Assembly: GCA_019918135.1 (NCBI GenBank)
Contig: WBZZ01005644.1
Location: forward strand, 1-64,000
Reading direction: 5' to 3'
Origin: Paulinella micropora
Lineage: Eukaryota; Cercozoa; Imbricatea; Euglyphida; Paulinellidae
DNA: 64,000 bases
Shown: one piece after another, positions 1 to 10,766 of the stretch
How positions within the stretch are numbered: the first letter of the stretch is position 1
How the letters are laid out: each line of letters opens with the position of its first letter
Position numbers and translations under genes: made by a program
Notes under the pieces: model-generated
Told to the model about the DNA's origin: nothing
Seen by the model: only the letters and a program-made list of their open reading frames with translations
Database searches by the model: none

Positions 1-110
1 TCAAGGAACTTTGAAGAGCTCCTTTCTGTTGGCCCATGGTTGGCCAGAACGACAAACAGTGAAGCCAGGGGTACCCGGTGCGAGTCTTGTTGGCTGAGTA
101 GCAGCTAAGC

Positions 111-357
111 TCAAAATTTCCAAAAAAACACTGCTAGCCCAACGTCGTTAATTTCCATCGCCCCTAACACACCGTCAATCAGTTCATGGTGATTTTTGAA
201 CTGGTTGTAAAAGTTGCCAAGGATTTTCGCGATATCTTCGTACAACAACTTGTGTTCCACGACAGGCTCGCGCCGTGTCGATCCGGATGGTACTTGGCGA
301 TGCACTGAAGGATCAGCTTCGGGCGCTGCTTGTCTTTGCGGACCCGCCTGGTAGTAT
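111..357 (-). other. C-terminal J-domain-like exon
   Basis: After an acceptor-like CTACCAG near 358 the frame reads KLILQCIAKYHPDRHG, with the HPD tripeptide of Hsp40/DnaJ J-domains at 281-289. A different frame then reads EHKLLYEDIAKILGNFYNQFK and ends at a stop at 111. The second segment resembles helix III of a J-domain, so a one-base slip near 255-275 is inferred. J-domains recruit Hsp70; fusion of SecA-like, vWA and J modules would suggest an unfolding or translocation machine, which is inference. Confidence 0.55.
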
Positions 358-1287
358 TATAGCACAATGAGAAGCACCGTTAAGTGAATCATTGAGCGCA
401 AGGAAATGAGCATTGAGCACTTGGTTCTCAACCAATCCTTACTCCTATAAACTGTAATAGTATCACAGTTTGTCAACAAGCTGTTCTCGGCAATGTGAGA
501 AAAGAGCTTAATGGTCAGAACGCAACGAAGCTAGGTCATTCGTGCAGATATCGCCACACATGAAACAAGGAAGGTATTAATATGGAGTGGCATGGCAATC
601 GCAGGGTGATAAACAATACGCCAATCATGATTCGCACATGCATTCATACACACATCATAAACATCCGAAAAAAAGTGGAAAGGAGAAAGAAAAAAAATAT
701 TAAGGTGGGAAGAGGGAGAAAGAGAGAGAAGGGCTAACCGAGTAAAGTTCTTGGGCATTCCCAGAGACGGAGGATGCTCTTTTGAGATGTGAAGCAGGAA
801 CACCTCCAGTCCCTCTGCAGCCTTGTCTTTGATTTCCTGCAGCGCCGAGCTGATCTTGCGTTGGGCCTAGGTATGTGCACATGTGCATGTATGCATGTAT
901 GTATGTATGCACGTGTGCAATCGTGTATGTGTGTATGTGATACTTTGTATGTATGCACGTATGTATGTATATGTACCTCGGCTCTCTTCCTGGCTTCCTC
1001 TTGCGACTCCTGCTCCGCCCTTCTCTTTCCATCCACGCTCTCGTGCCAGGAGTTCACATACTTGAGGCCGAGGCTGATCTCGACTTCTTCTTCACCTCCA
1101 TTTACTCCTTCATCTGCACGGTGTTTAGCATCCCTGTCTTCAGCCTCGTCTTCGCTGTTGTCTTGGCGATGCACAAAATTGTCTCGATGCGAAGAGGACG
1201 AAAACATGGCTTGCGAAGCGGAAGCACGCGATGAAGAGGATTTAAATCTACTGGCGCCTGCAAACAACGACAACAACAACAACAATA

Positions 1288-1356
<69 letters not shown>

Positions 1357-1587
1357 GTGCTTCTCTGTCAATGGCTGATGCATTTCTGCACATGCGCCTC
1401 CATCGTCTCACCCGTGAGGGGAGTACGAAGAATTGACGATAGGCTCTATGACACCCCCGCAAAGGCAGTTCCAACACTTCCAGACGGACCGGTATGTTCA
1501 ATGAAAATACTGGTGGCACCGACGGGAATCGAACTGGCGACTGGGCCAGATGGTAGAACTTTGACCACTGGGCTATCACGGTGTCAA

Positions 1588-1639
<52 letters not shown>

Positions 1640-1684
1640 GTAATGATAATAATAGTAATAGTAATAATGGTCGTAGTAATAATG

Positions 1685-1746
<62 letters not shown>

Positions 1747-1994
1747 TAACAGTGCTTCTCTGTGGCTAATACATTTCTGTACATGCGCCTCCATCGTCTC
1801 ACCCGCGAGGGGAGTACGAAGATTTTGTCAGACCGATAAGCTCTACTCACAATCCCTGCAAGGCAGCTCCAACACTTCCCTACAGACCAATACTTTCAAA
1901 GAAAACATACTTTGAAAATACTGGCACCGACGTGAATCGAACTGGCGACAGGTCCCAGTTGGTATTGAACTTGACCACTGGGCTATCGCGGTGA

Positions 1995-2053
<59 letters not shown>

Positions 2054-2364
2054 GTGCTTCTCTGTCAATGGCTGATGCAAATCTGCACATGCGCCTCCAT
2101 CGTCTCACCCGTGAGGGGAGTACGAAGAATTGACGATAGGCTTTAATGACACCCCCGCACGGGCAGTTCCAACACTTCCAGACGGACCGGTATGTTCAAT
2201 GAAAATACTGGTGGCACCGACGGGAATCGAACTGGCGACAGGGCCCAGATGGTAGAACTTGACCACTGGGCTATCACGGTGTCCAATAATAATAATAATA
2301 ATAATAATGATAATAGGCTTCCTCAGACTACGGCATCAGATCCAGATCCTGGACATGTGCCTCC

Positions 2365-2438
<74 letters not shown>

Positions 2439-3017
2439 CACAATAGTGCTTCTCTGTCAATGGCGAATGCATTTCTGCACATGCGCCTCCATCGTCTCAC
2501 CCGCGAGGGGAGTACGAAGATTTGACGATAGGCTCTACTGACACCCCCGCAAGGCAGCTCCAAGCCTTCCAGACAGACCAATACTTTCAAAGAAAATATC
2601 CTTTGAAAATACTGGTACCGACGGGAATCGAACTGGCGACAGGTCCCAGATGGTAGACCTTAACCACTGGGCTATCGCGGTGCCAAAAAATAATCACAAT
2701 AATAACAATAATAATAATAATAATGATAATGATGATGATGACGATGATGATAATGATGATAAACATGAAGATTGTATAATTAATGTACTTGTGCATACGT
2801 TCAGGTATGATTTTATGCATGTATGAATGCCTGTACGTATTTCGTAAATATGTATGCTTGAGTATGTATATGCAGGTACCTCGATGGTTCTCTTGTGCGG
2901 GCGCGCGCTCAAGCGCCTCCATGGCGAACGCGGAGAGCGCAGACTGGAACTCCTCACTGTGCACGAAGTAAGAGAGCGAATGAGTGACTATGAGCGTGTG
3001 TGTAAGTGAGTGCGCGA

Positions 3018-3052
<35 letters not shown>

Positions 3053-5371
3053 CGAGAGAGAGCGAGAGAGAGAGAGAGAGAGATAGTTGTGTGTACATAC
3101 TAAATTATGATACACATTTGCCTGTAAGCCTGTAAGCTATGATACGCACATGCATGCGAAGGCCACAACCACAAACCAACAATGTGATAAGGCTCTTGGC
3201 AAACGCTACACTGGACAGAGCTTGCATAGTTAGGTCATAGCTATGTTCTGCAATCGCGCGGGTCTGACCTGCTCAATGCCTTCCTGTATTCCCCGGCACC
3301 CAGCTGGGCAATCCTCTTCAAACTACCTTCGCCGCTATCAATGCATAATGATTCAAATAACAACTTTACATAAACAGATGAACTGGCGAATTCAAGAAAA
3401 ATAAGGGCAAGATACGCAAATTGCAATGATGACACGTACCCAGAATTGCTGCTGAATTTCACTGCCCAAATACACACGTCTACAATCATTAAGGCACAGC
3501 CAATTTGCGTCCAATACGTGAACGTTGGCGACTATGATAGCAGCTGTGCAGTGTACAATGGCGGTGCGGATTACCTGTTTTGTGTGCCTTTCCCGCCTGC
3601 ATGATGACATTCACGTAGGAGTCAGCGCTGTCGCCCTCTCCATCCGATAGAAAGAGAATCTTGACTGTTTCTTGGCTGCTCCAACAATCTTGCAGCAAGC
3701 TTCTTGCACCGTCCAGTGCAGCATTAAAGTTCGTCCCCGAATATATCTTGGGCGTTGGTATCGCCAGAAGCATCTGTCGGGCATTGGTATCGCCAGAAGA
3801 TACCTGCTTGAACACAACTCGACAACCGTCGGAGAATACCAGTAGGCTGAACTTGTCTCGAACCGCCTTCTTCTTCGACTGCATGAACATGTCCACCCTC
3901 TCCATGACACAGCCCATTCTGTTCTGATTCCATTCCGATGATTCAGGCCGGATATCTTTAGTGCCCATCGATCCGGAGTGATCGACCACAAAAACCCTAC
4001 CCAAAAGAAAACAAAGAAGTGAAGTTTGCAAAAGCATGCTTGAATATATGCAATCATATTAATACATGAGACATCGCGACAATAACATTGTTCGAATATG
4101 GGTTCACCAGTGAGTGGGTCCTGAGCCTCCAGATCTGGCCATTTGCTGGAAGTCTTGCAAAAGAGACATGTCAGGCTTGCCGTTTATCAACGATTGAAAC
4201 CACTGCTGGGATTTCCTGTGGTAGTCTAAAGAGACTGCTTGTCGCGCTTTCATTTCCTCCACCTGACTGTCCAACACCTTGCTCCGCGAGGCCAGTAGTG
4301 CTGCGTGCACTTGCTGCACCGTCAGCGAGCTTTCCTCCCACACGCTCGGCGCGATGCCAAAGTGCTTGCTCAGGTCTTCTGCGTTCAAAATCAGCTCATA
4401 CGAGCCTTTCTTGTCCATTCTAGCTGTGCGACCCTTGATCTGGACTTCTTCACTCTCAGTGTCGGAGTAAAAAGTTTGGATCACATGCACACCGCCCGCA
4501 TCGTCCAGTTTCTGATCGAAAGACTGGAAATCGACTCCCCGACCAAAACTCTTGGAAACAGGGTGACTCGATTGGGCCGGCTGGCTGCATTGAACTTGGC
4601 TTGTTTCCACCTGTCGGCAGCTGTGACACTGACCTTGTGTATACTTGCCAAGTTCTTCGAGAAATTATCCGAGCACTGAAACCGAAGCATGGCTTCTTCA
4701 TCAATGAAAAAGATGAACACGGCACGCTGATTCCCAGAGTCCCGCATGACTTTGGACACATGTTCTTGGATAGCCAGATACTGTCGGCCTTGGTTCGCCT
4801 CAACCTTACATAAATAGAGACATACATTCATACATGCATCTATTCTAATTACAGCGGCAAAGCGAGCGATCAACGCCGTGTACAAGACAGCAGGTTACTG
4901 ATATACATACATACATACCGTCACCATAGGACCAAGTCTTCCGTCAGCCCCGAGCAATCCAAGCTTCAAGCTACTATTGCCAAAGATGGACGGTGTAATA
5001 GTCTGGGTGTTGATCCCATACTCGTCCTTTACAATCGCCTTTTCGTACTTGCTCATGCAGTCAAGAGTGCCTGTCACTCCCAGTATGCCGTCGAACCTTA
5101 TACACATTACAACACCATCATGAACTTCAACGACGACGACAACAACAATATCAACAACAACATACACATAACAACAACAACAGCATCATAATCTTCAACG
5201 ACGACGGTAACAACAACAACACCATCGTCATCTCCAACGACGTCGACAACAACAACAACAACATCAACAGCAACAGCAACAGCAACGTGTAACCTTTCCT
5301 TCGGCACCGCGGCATAAGACCACGCACCACAGTACACATTCATTCCAACCTAAAGAGAGAGCGAGAGCGAG

Positions 5372-5428
<57 letters not shown>

Positions 5429-8400
5429 AGCAGAGACCGAGTGTGTGTGTGTGTCTCTTTAATATTGTGTGTGTTCTAACCTTGTCCTGCACGGTCCTCT
5501 GGCTCAGCCTGGCACCTTTGATGTCCTGTCGTTGCTCCAGCTCGTGGAAGTACGCCCACTGAGTCTTGTAGCCATAGTTCACCTCGGTATGCACCGTGCC
5601 GAACTTCTCGTACCCGATCAGGACTTGCCCTGCTTCCGTCTTGGTGAGGGAGTACTTGGGCTCCTTGAAGTTCTGCAAGGCTGACAACATGTCCGCCAGG
5701 TGGATGTCGATGATGTCATTTGCCCCAGGGTATGCCTTGAGGAATTTCTGCAGGTGGGGGTTGAGTCTCAAGCGGTCCGCGTCGAGCTGGGAGGCATCAG
5801 AGCGATTAGCCCACACATAAGCCATGAAATCGAAAAACGACTCATGAGTCAAACGCTCCGCTGGATTCACGGTCGAGGAATAAAAGTCGTTCGACAGAAA
5901 GACATCCACTTCATCGATGAGCAAAATCTTGGGCATGTCCTTAGAATCATCCTTCTTCTGCGGCCGCGGCTTGCCGTAGTGGAGCGGATCTTTCAAGAAT
6001 GCTGCTGTGAGCGAACGCACATCTGCTTGTTCTTCCAGCAACGAATCCACCATTCTGTGCAAAGTGGAACAACGAATCCGCTCGTAGATGCCGTACTCCT
6101 TCCACAAGGGCTCGAAGGCCTCGCGGTCGCGCTCCGAGAGGTACTGCGAATAGCAGGCGTAGTACACCTTGCAGTTGAGCAGCGCCAAAATGGTGGAGAG
6201 AAAACCAAGTACGATGGACTTACCTCCGCCCGTTACAATCTGGGCCAAATGCTTCTGGATTTTCTCTTGAAACGCCGATGTACCAAAAGCAAATTTCGAA
6301 CCCCTATTGAGAACCTCCCGGATTCCGAACGTGGAGCTCTTGGGTTGATCAAGTCCAAAGAGCCGAAAGATAGTCAGGACCTGAATGACGTGAGGATTGA
6401 GTATATCGACATCTTTGCCAGTTTTCTTAAATATTTTCAACGACCCCTTCACAGACCATGTCGTGACAACACGAGCCAAGAGGTCTGGAATGGCGTGTCG
6501 TACATCAGTCCAATTGGCTATTGTCCCCTGTTTGACAAGTTTGCTCGCCTTCTTTTGCGTCTCCTCCACCAGGATGGCAAGAGGTACACAGTGATGAGGT
6601 GGCTTTCTTTTCTTCGTTTCTAGCCAGCCCCATATACTTCATCATGTACAGCCCATGCTGATCTTCGTATTCTTGGAACAACTTCCTCAGTTCCTGTTTC
6701 TCAGGCTCTGTCAGACCCTTCCAATTCTTCAAGCAAGTTTCGAGATCCAAACCAATCTTCTTTGTAATCTTATTAATCCAATTCACAATAATAGCTTTGA
6801 AATGAGGAAAAGCGTTGGCGAGCTCTCTTCCTTCATCTCTGGTTTCCAGCTGTTCGCCTAGTAGGAGCATCATGTCCAGATCGCCTTGGTCTCCTTCGTC
6901 GCCAAGCAAATCTGTAAGAGTGTTGTAGCCAACATCAAAAATGTGTTTCTGGATTTCGGGGTTTTGAAAGTCCTTGAAAATTGCCCACAGATTGCGTAGG
7001 TACAGGTCGTAGCTTTTGGCTCTGTCTTCCTTGGATAGACTCCCCATGTTGCTTCGCAAAAAGTCCCTGTTCTCGTCGTTGACACTGCGCTGGACCATCT
7101 CGAGCAAATCTTGCAGAATGCTGCTCCTGGGCAGGTTAAACTCACGAGAATAAGCTTGCAGTTTCTCGAGGTCTTCCCAACACCTGTCCATTGCTCTAAA
7201 CAACCTGGATGCAAAGTTATGTTTTGCCTGCTCAAACTGCGACGTCTGAAAGTCTTTCACCCGGGCTTGGATCTCTTGAACCTTACTCTGCAACGACGGC
7301 TGCAAACGTTGCAGGTGCGCGCATCCCTGCAGTCGCTTCAAGTTATCGATCACCTTCAGGATGTCCTCATACATGCGGACCCCCATCAGTTCGTCAATCT
7401 TCTCCATCACTGCACTGCCTTCAATCGTTAGAGTAAGATCGGAGATAGCTTGCGCAAGCTTGTTGGGCACTTCGCTCAAGCATCTCGCCATTTTCTCCAG
7501 TTTGCTTTCGTTGATCGGTCCCGCCAATAGGCTCACACTTTTCAAGTATTCCGCTGCTTCCTTCAAGTTGCGAAACTTGGCCTCGAACTTCTTTGTGGTC
7601 TTTGTACCTTGACCATGCAGAGTCGACAGATTTTTGGATAGCAATTTTTCTGTTGCTTCGTGCAGTAGTGATGACAATATGCCAAGCCTTTTCTCATCAT
7701 CTTGAATGAAGCTCTGCTGAAGCTCGCTGTCGAGCTTTTCAAGAATGGCCTTCAAAACTGACTCAAAAATCTGGGCCATAGGTTTGTGAACCATCCAGGC
7801 AGCTCCTTGCGCCAAAGCGTCGATTTGTCCCAGCAGCCAGTTGCGCTTGAGCTGCAAGTTCTCTGCAGAGGACGCCATACAAGAGTTCACTTTTCCGACG
7901 ACCTGAAGGAGATATTCGCGAAAGTTTTCCAGCTGTTTTTCGTATTTGTCGTTTCGGACTGGATTTCCCCGCCGGTCTTTGCCAACCTCTTGCCTTAAGA
8001 ATGTAAGATTGGCAAATATTTTATTGAGATGGTTTTGACTGATCCCGTCCATCATGCTGAAAAAGCTTTCTCTCTCCTGACGCACTCGATGATCCATTTC
8101 CAGTAAAAGCTTCAGCTGATCGGCTTGTCCTGCCAGGGAATCCATGGTTGCTGTGAACGCTCGCAAATTATCCAAAAACGCATGGCCCTCATCGTAGTTT
8201 GAACTCGCAATACAAGTTTCCGCAATCTCCCAACAACGCCGATAAAAGTGGCGAAGCTTCTCTTGCAACTTCTGTTCCAGCCTCTTGAAATCCACCTGCA
8301 GGTCGGTGAGAGCCATATCAGCAGCTTCATTACACGCGTGTAAGATGGCCTGGAATTTCCTGGCGATGTCTGCGGACTTCTTTGAGAGCAGTGCCTGAGG

Positions 8401-10753
8401 GTTGATATCAAGTATGCTAGATACTTGAGCCGCAACTTCGCTTTCCAAGGATTTCTCAACGCCCTGTTGAAGAGAGTTACGAGCAGCCTGTGCTGTTTGC
8501 GACTTTATAGTATTACTAGCATCAGTAGCTTTGCACTTCTGCTCGGCCTCGGCGATCCTCCCGAGGTATCTATACATACATGCCACATACACACATGTAT
8601 GTACACACATACATAAATACATACACACATAATAATAAGTATGTCTTTGTGCAAACCGCAACATTCAGCGTTTGCGTGTTTCGACGAATTGCAACAGCAA
8701 GTAGAAATGCAAATACATGCATACCTCCATGTCTTGTCAGCTGCCTGGAAGTTGCAACAGGCCAACTGCAGCAGCATTTGCAGCTCAAGCCGCTCGATCA
8801 AGCCCTGCACGTCCTTGTTGGCCTTGTGTTGCATGCTGTTCAGCTGTTGCTTGCTCTTTTCGGGCAGAGCAGACGAGAGAAGGCTCATTTGACACACGGC
8901 AGGCATAGCAGTGCATAGTTCGTCAAGAAAGCAGTCGTCTTCAAATAGGCTCATAGTTGCAAGTCCAGACAGGTCATTTCGTTCCAGAAGACTTTCCAGA
9001 GTCTCGTACTGGGATTTGTTGTGACGAAAGGAAAAAGACATCTCCTTGAGAGCATCATTGAGAAAAGCATTTAAGAAGGGTTTGGTGACGTTGAGACTCC
9101 GAACATCAGGGATCACTCCTCTTGTGCTTTTTCTCTCTGTCAACTCTGTCAGCTTGGAGAAATGCTCACACACTGCCGTGCAGAGCTTGTCAAACTCTTC
9201 TGGGTCTTCTGCTTGTAGCAGCTGAAGGGTTGCTGCGGCCGACGGGTACTTTGATGGGTTCTGCAGGTTCTGCTGGAAGCTGCTCTTTGAGTTGGCTTTC
9301 GCTTGTTCAAACCGTGTGGTCAAGGACATGACCTTGCTCCTGAAGTCAGGCGGGTTGTGCCAATGCTTTTCATAGCTCGCAGCCTGATCCCATTCCTCCA
9401 TCACCGCTTTCAGATGTGTGAGATTCCCGTTAAGCAGCGCATCCGACGCGCGATCGTTTAAGCCGTTCTCTAATGACTTTGAGCAGTCTGCCCATAGCTT
9501 GCTGGGACTATGCTTTGCTTGGGAAACTGCCACTGAAAGATGATGCTCAGCTTGAGCTTGATACACCTTGCTGAACCAGGCAAACCACTCAAGCGCCTGT
9601 AGTTTAGCTTCAAAGGACTGAGCGGTCTTGAACTGCTGAGCCTTTTTGTCACTCTCTTGAGACAGGAGGCAGTTCCATCGATTGAAAATGGAGTTGTTGA
9701 GGCCAACAGTCATATTTCCAAAAGAGCATGCAATGACATGAATGAGAATAGCTCTATGAAGCTTGCGAGGCTGGAGAGACTCTTCTATGATAAGTTCCTG
9801 CAATTTTGTATTTGTAGACTTGCGAAGGTCGCTGACCTCTCGCCGCTCAGGTTCACTCATCAGACCCTCGAATACCATAAGGAATGCTGCCTGCCGCTGC
9901 ACTGCCTTAGATCCAGCCTCCAGTGAGAAGTCGTCAACCTCGATGATATGTTTTAGCAAGTCCAGGGTTCTCCGACTGTACCGCTGAAGTGCGACTTAAG
10001 CGATTGAACTTCCCTTTGTGCCGAGTCTTTGAAAGTAGCCAAAAACAGGGAAGATGCTTCGACGGCTTGCAGCGTTTCCAGCGCTAAAGAAACCTCAGCA
10101 GCAGATAGAGTCGTTTCTTCAAGCCCCTCATTCAGGATCAGCGCGGCGTGTTGAATACAGACCAAGCTCTCTCTGGCTCTGCCAGGAAGCGCTAAAGAAA
10201 CCTCAGCAGCAGATAAAGTCGTTTCTTCAAGCGCCTCCTTCAGAACCAGTGCGGCGCGTTGAATACAGGCCAAGCTCTCTCTGGCTCTGCCGGCCACTCC
10301 CGGAACCAGCAGGTTCTGCAGCTTGTCGGAGTGCGCGTCCAGGAAACTAGCCCCGAGGACCAAATACCTACATGAAAATGTGTAAATCCTATAAGTAAGT
10401 AAATAAATTAAATAAATAAATAAATAAATAAATAAAGATATTAAAAAAATTGAGTAGATGGACAGATAGAAGGATGTTGTACAAGTAAGTAAGTAAAGTA
10501 AAAAAAACCAATAAATACCTGCTGAGCTGGTGCAAGAGCAAAGAAAACTTTACACGGTTCCGATCGCTGCTGCTCGAAAGAGCGCGCGTAACTTGTTGCG
10601 ACAGCTGGTCACTGTAGGCTTGCAGGCATTGTTTGGACACTGACAGAATTTGCTCTACATGCGACTGAGAAAGAAGCTGTTGGAGTAGCGGGTGTTCGAG
10701 AGAGGATATGGCCTTGAATTGCGAGATGAACTGAAGGGCTGGCATGGCTTCAA
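111..10753 (-). CDS. SecA-like DEAD helicase / vWA / J-domain-like protein, multi-exon host gene
   Basis: One minus-strand gene is read from splice sites and domain order. Exons I can place are about 10519-10753, 8725-10367, 5481-8569, 5294-5349, 4919-5096, 4108-4804, 3575-3996, one ending at 3269, 2880-2956, 977-1257, 739-866 and 111-357. Every placed donor is GT and every acceptor AG. The order is a long helical N-terminus, SecA-type DEAD core, SecA-type C-terminal motor region, vWA, linker, and an HPD-bearing segment. SecA is the bacterial preprotein-translocase motor; eukaryotic SecA-like proteins fused to other domains are known from several protists, but their role is unclear to me. The 5' end is not seen: the reading starts at an acceptor-like TGTTAG and unrelated sequence lies beyond it. 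One-base frame slips occur near 9970, 6600, 4553 and 265, so this is a decaying gene or has assembly errors. Confidence 0.8.
358..738 (-). other. Probable intron, no gene seen
   Basis: Between the exon ending at 739 and the HPD exon, neither strand offers a convincing exon. The sequence is AT-rich with a purine run at 672-735. I treat it as an intron of the SecA-like gene. Confidence 0.4.
1281..1586 (-). mobile_element. tRNA-derived SINE copy 1 (subfamily A)
   Basis: On the minus strand the head (near 1585) reads TAGCCCAGTGG (box A) and GTTCGATTCCC (box B), a Pol III internal promoter. A body of about 230 bp and an (ATT)n tail at 1281-1352 follow. The acceptor-like ends can pair, so the head is a tRNA relic. 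It lies in an intron in the same orientation as the host gene. Confidence 0.85.
1587..1995 (-). mobile_element. tRNA-derived SINE copy 2 (subfamily B)
   Basis: Same structure as copy 1, with a long (ATT)n tail at 1587-1743 that abuts the head of copy 1. It shares with copy 4 the variants CACCCGCGAG, GCAAGGCAGCTCC and the AATACTTTCAAAGAAAA segment, so both belong to one subfamily. It is the most diverged of the four. Confidence 0.8.
1996..2284 (-). mobile_element. tRNA-derived SINE copy 3 (subfamily A)
   Basis: About 97 percent identical by eye to copy 1 over the body. Its (ATT)n tail at 1996-2052 abuts the head of copy 2. Box A and box B are intact on the minus strand. Confidence 0.85.
2367..2685 (-). 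mobile_element. tRNA-derived SINE copy 4 (subfamily B)
   Basis: The head near 2684 keeps box A and box B. The ends GGCACCG and CGGTACC pair at six of seven positions, close to a tRNA acceptor stem. The tail is at 2367-2440. Between copies 3 and 4 (2285-2366) there is AAT repeat plus about 55 bp of unique sequence. The 2686-2765 stretch is degenerate AAT/GAT repeat. Confidence 0.85.
2957..3268. repeat. Intron with (GT)n(GA)n microsatellite
   Basis: The tract at about 3016-3083 is GT-repeat followed by GA-repeat. Similar simple repeats sit in other introns of the gene: GA repeat at 5361-5423, AAC-type triplets at 5125-5290, and AAAT repeat at about 10408-10436. No exon is seen in this stretch. 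Confidence 0.7.
3269..3996 (-). other. von Willebrand A domain exons
   Basis: The acceptor at 3997-3998 opens an exon that reads VFVVDHSGSMG, a vWA MIDAS D-x-S-x-S motif (near 3961-3990). It continues through LLVFSDGCRVV, GTNFNAALDGARSLL and VKILFLSDGEGDSA, the standard vWA strand and metal-site order, and ends at a GTAATC donor at 3574. A later exon ending at 3269 carries DSGEGSLKRIAQLGAGEYRKAL, the usual vWA end pattern. The piece between about 3370 and 3574 is not resolved. In this family the domain probably binds partner proteins in a metal-dependent way; the partner here is unknown. Confidence 0.8.
4108..5349 (-). other. SecA-like motor, C-terminal helicase exons
   Basis: Three exons follow the DEAD core. 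5294-5349 encodes VGMNVYCGAWSYAAVPKERL. 4919-5096 encodes FDGILGVTGTLDCMSKYEKA, matching the SecA 'LGVTGTL' motif. 4108-4804 includes SFGRGVDF and GGVHVIQTF...EEVQIKGRTAR, the hallmark SecA motifs equivalent to SRGTDI and GRxGRQG. Within the last exon the frame ending at RVTLF is replaced by the frame beginning SKSFGRG near 4553, at a TTT run, so one missing base is the simplest explanation. Introns between these exons hold AAC-triplet and ATAC-type simple repeats. Confidence 0.8.
5481..8569 (-). other. Large exon: helical arm plus SecA-like DEAD helicase core
   Basis: The acceptor lies at 8570-8571 (TGTATAG) and the donor is GTTAGA below 5481. The first two thirds (about 8569-6620) are helical. 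The helicase begins with a segment containing PLAILVEETQKKASK, then Walker A TGGGKS near 6217-6240, and Walker B LLIDEVDVF near 5900-5925. This is the order of the SecA nucleotide-binding domain 1. Just upstream of the core, near 6600, the long helical frame is replaced by a second frame. Removing one A from a short A run at the NEEKK codons would turn KKATSS into KKPPHHCVPLAIL, which fits the family better. I infer a homopolymer indel. Confidence 0.8.
8725..10753 (-). other. N-terminal helical exons of the SecA-like gene
   Basis: The exon at 10519-10753 reads from a sequence containing MPALQFISQF and ends LLLHQLSR at a GTATTT donor. The next exon begins at 10367 with YLVLGASF, so the junction keeps frame. 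That exon runs to a donor at 8724 and encodes Leu/Gln/Glu/Lys-rich helical sequence without catalytic motifs, fitting a long scaffold or coiled-coil arm. Around 9955-9990 the first half of the exon runs into a stop while an overlapping frame continues with LDLLKHIIEVDDF. There is no room for an intron, so a one-base slip is the simplest explanation. The segment holds an internal 36-residue duplication, listed separately. Confidence 0.65.
10083..10293 (-). repeat. Two-copy 108-bp (36-residue) tandem duplication inside the exon
   Basis: Two adjacent units, starting near 10083 and 10191, are about 90 percent identical with period 108 bp, which keeps the frame. Each encodes a GRARESL...LEETTLSAAEVSLAL segment. 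The few differences include conservative changes (V/I, R/H). It looks like a recent in-frame exon-internal duplication of one helical repeat. Confidence 0.85.
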
Positions 10754-10766
10754 CCAGCTCTTTGTT

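Larger units (their letters stand above)
739..2956 (-). other. Linker exons downstream of the vWA domain
   Basis: Three exons have good splice sites. 2880-2956 (CACAG acceptor, GTACCT donor) encodes EEFQSALSAFAMEALERAPA. 977-1257 (TTTGCAG acceptor, GTACAT donor) encodes a Ser-rich stretch, an acidic stretch, then EVEISLGLKYVNSW and a Glu/Lys/Arg-rich helix. 739-866 (CCTAG acceptor, GTTAGC donor) encodes AQRKISSALQEIKDKAAEG followed by LHISKEHPPSLG. The reading is charged linker and helix without known domains. The large intron between 1258 and 2879 holds four SINEs. Confidence 0.6.

Noticed and set aside
1357-2525. Poly-Asn, poly-Ile and poly-Tyr ORFs across AAT repeats
   Set aside because: They are translations of SINE tails in all frames and have no unique sequence.
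1500-2690. tRNA genes at the box A / box B heads
   Set aside because: Acceptor ends mismatch, the anticodon arm has a ten-base loop, and each is followed by a conserved SINE body and AAT tail, so they are SINE promoters.
5340-8569. Bacterial contamination, suggested by the SecA-like sequence
   Set aside because: The helicase is split by GT-AG introns with microsatellites and joined to vWA and HPD exons, so it is a eukaryotic gene.
3669-9987. Plus-strand ORFs of 60-300 codons opposite the SecA-like gene (for example 5700-6623)
   Set aside because: They are antisense shadows of well-supported exons with no motifs of their own.
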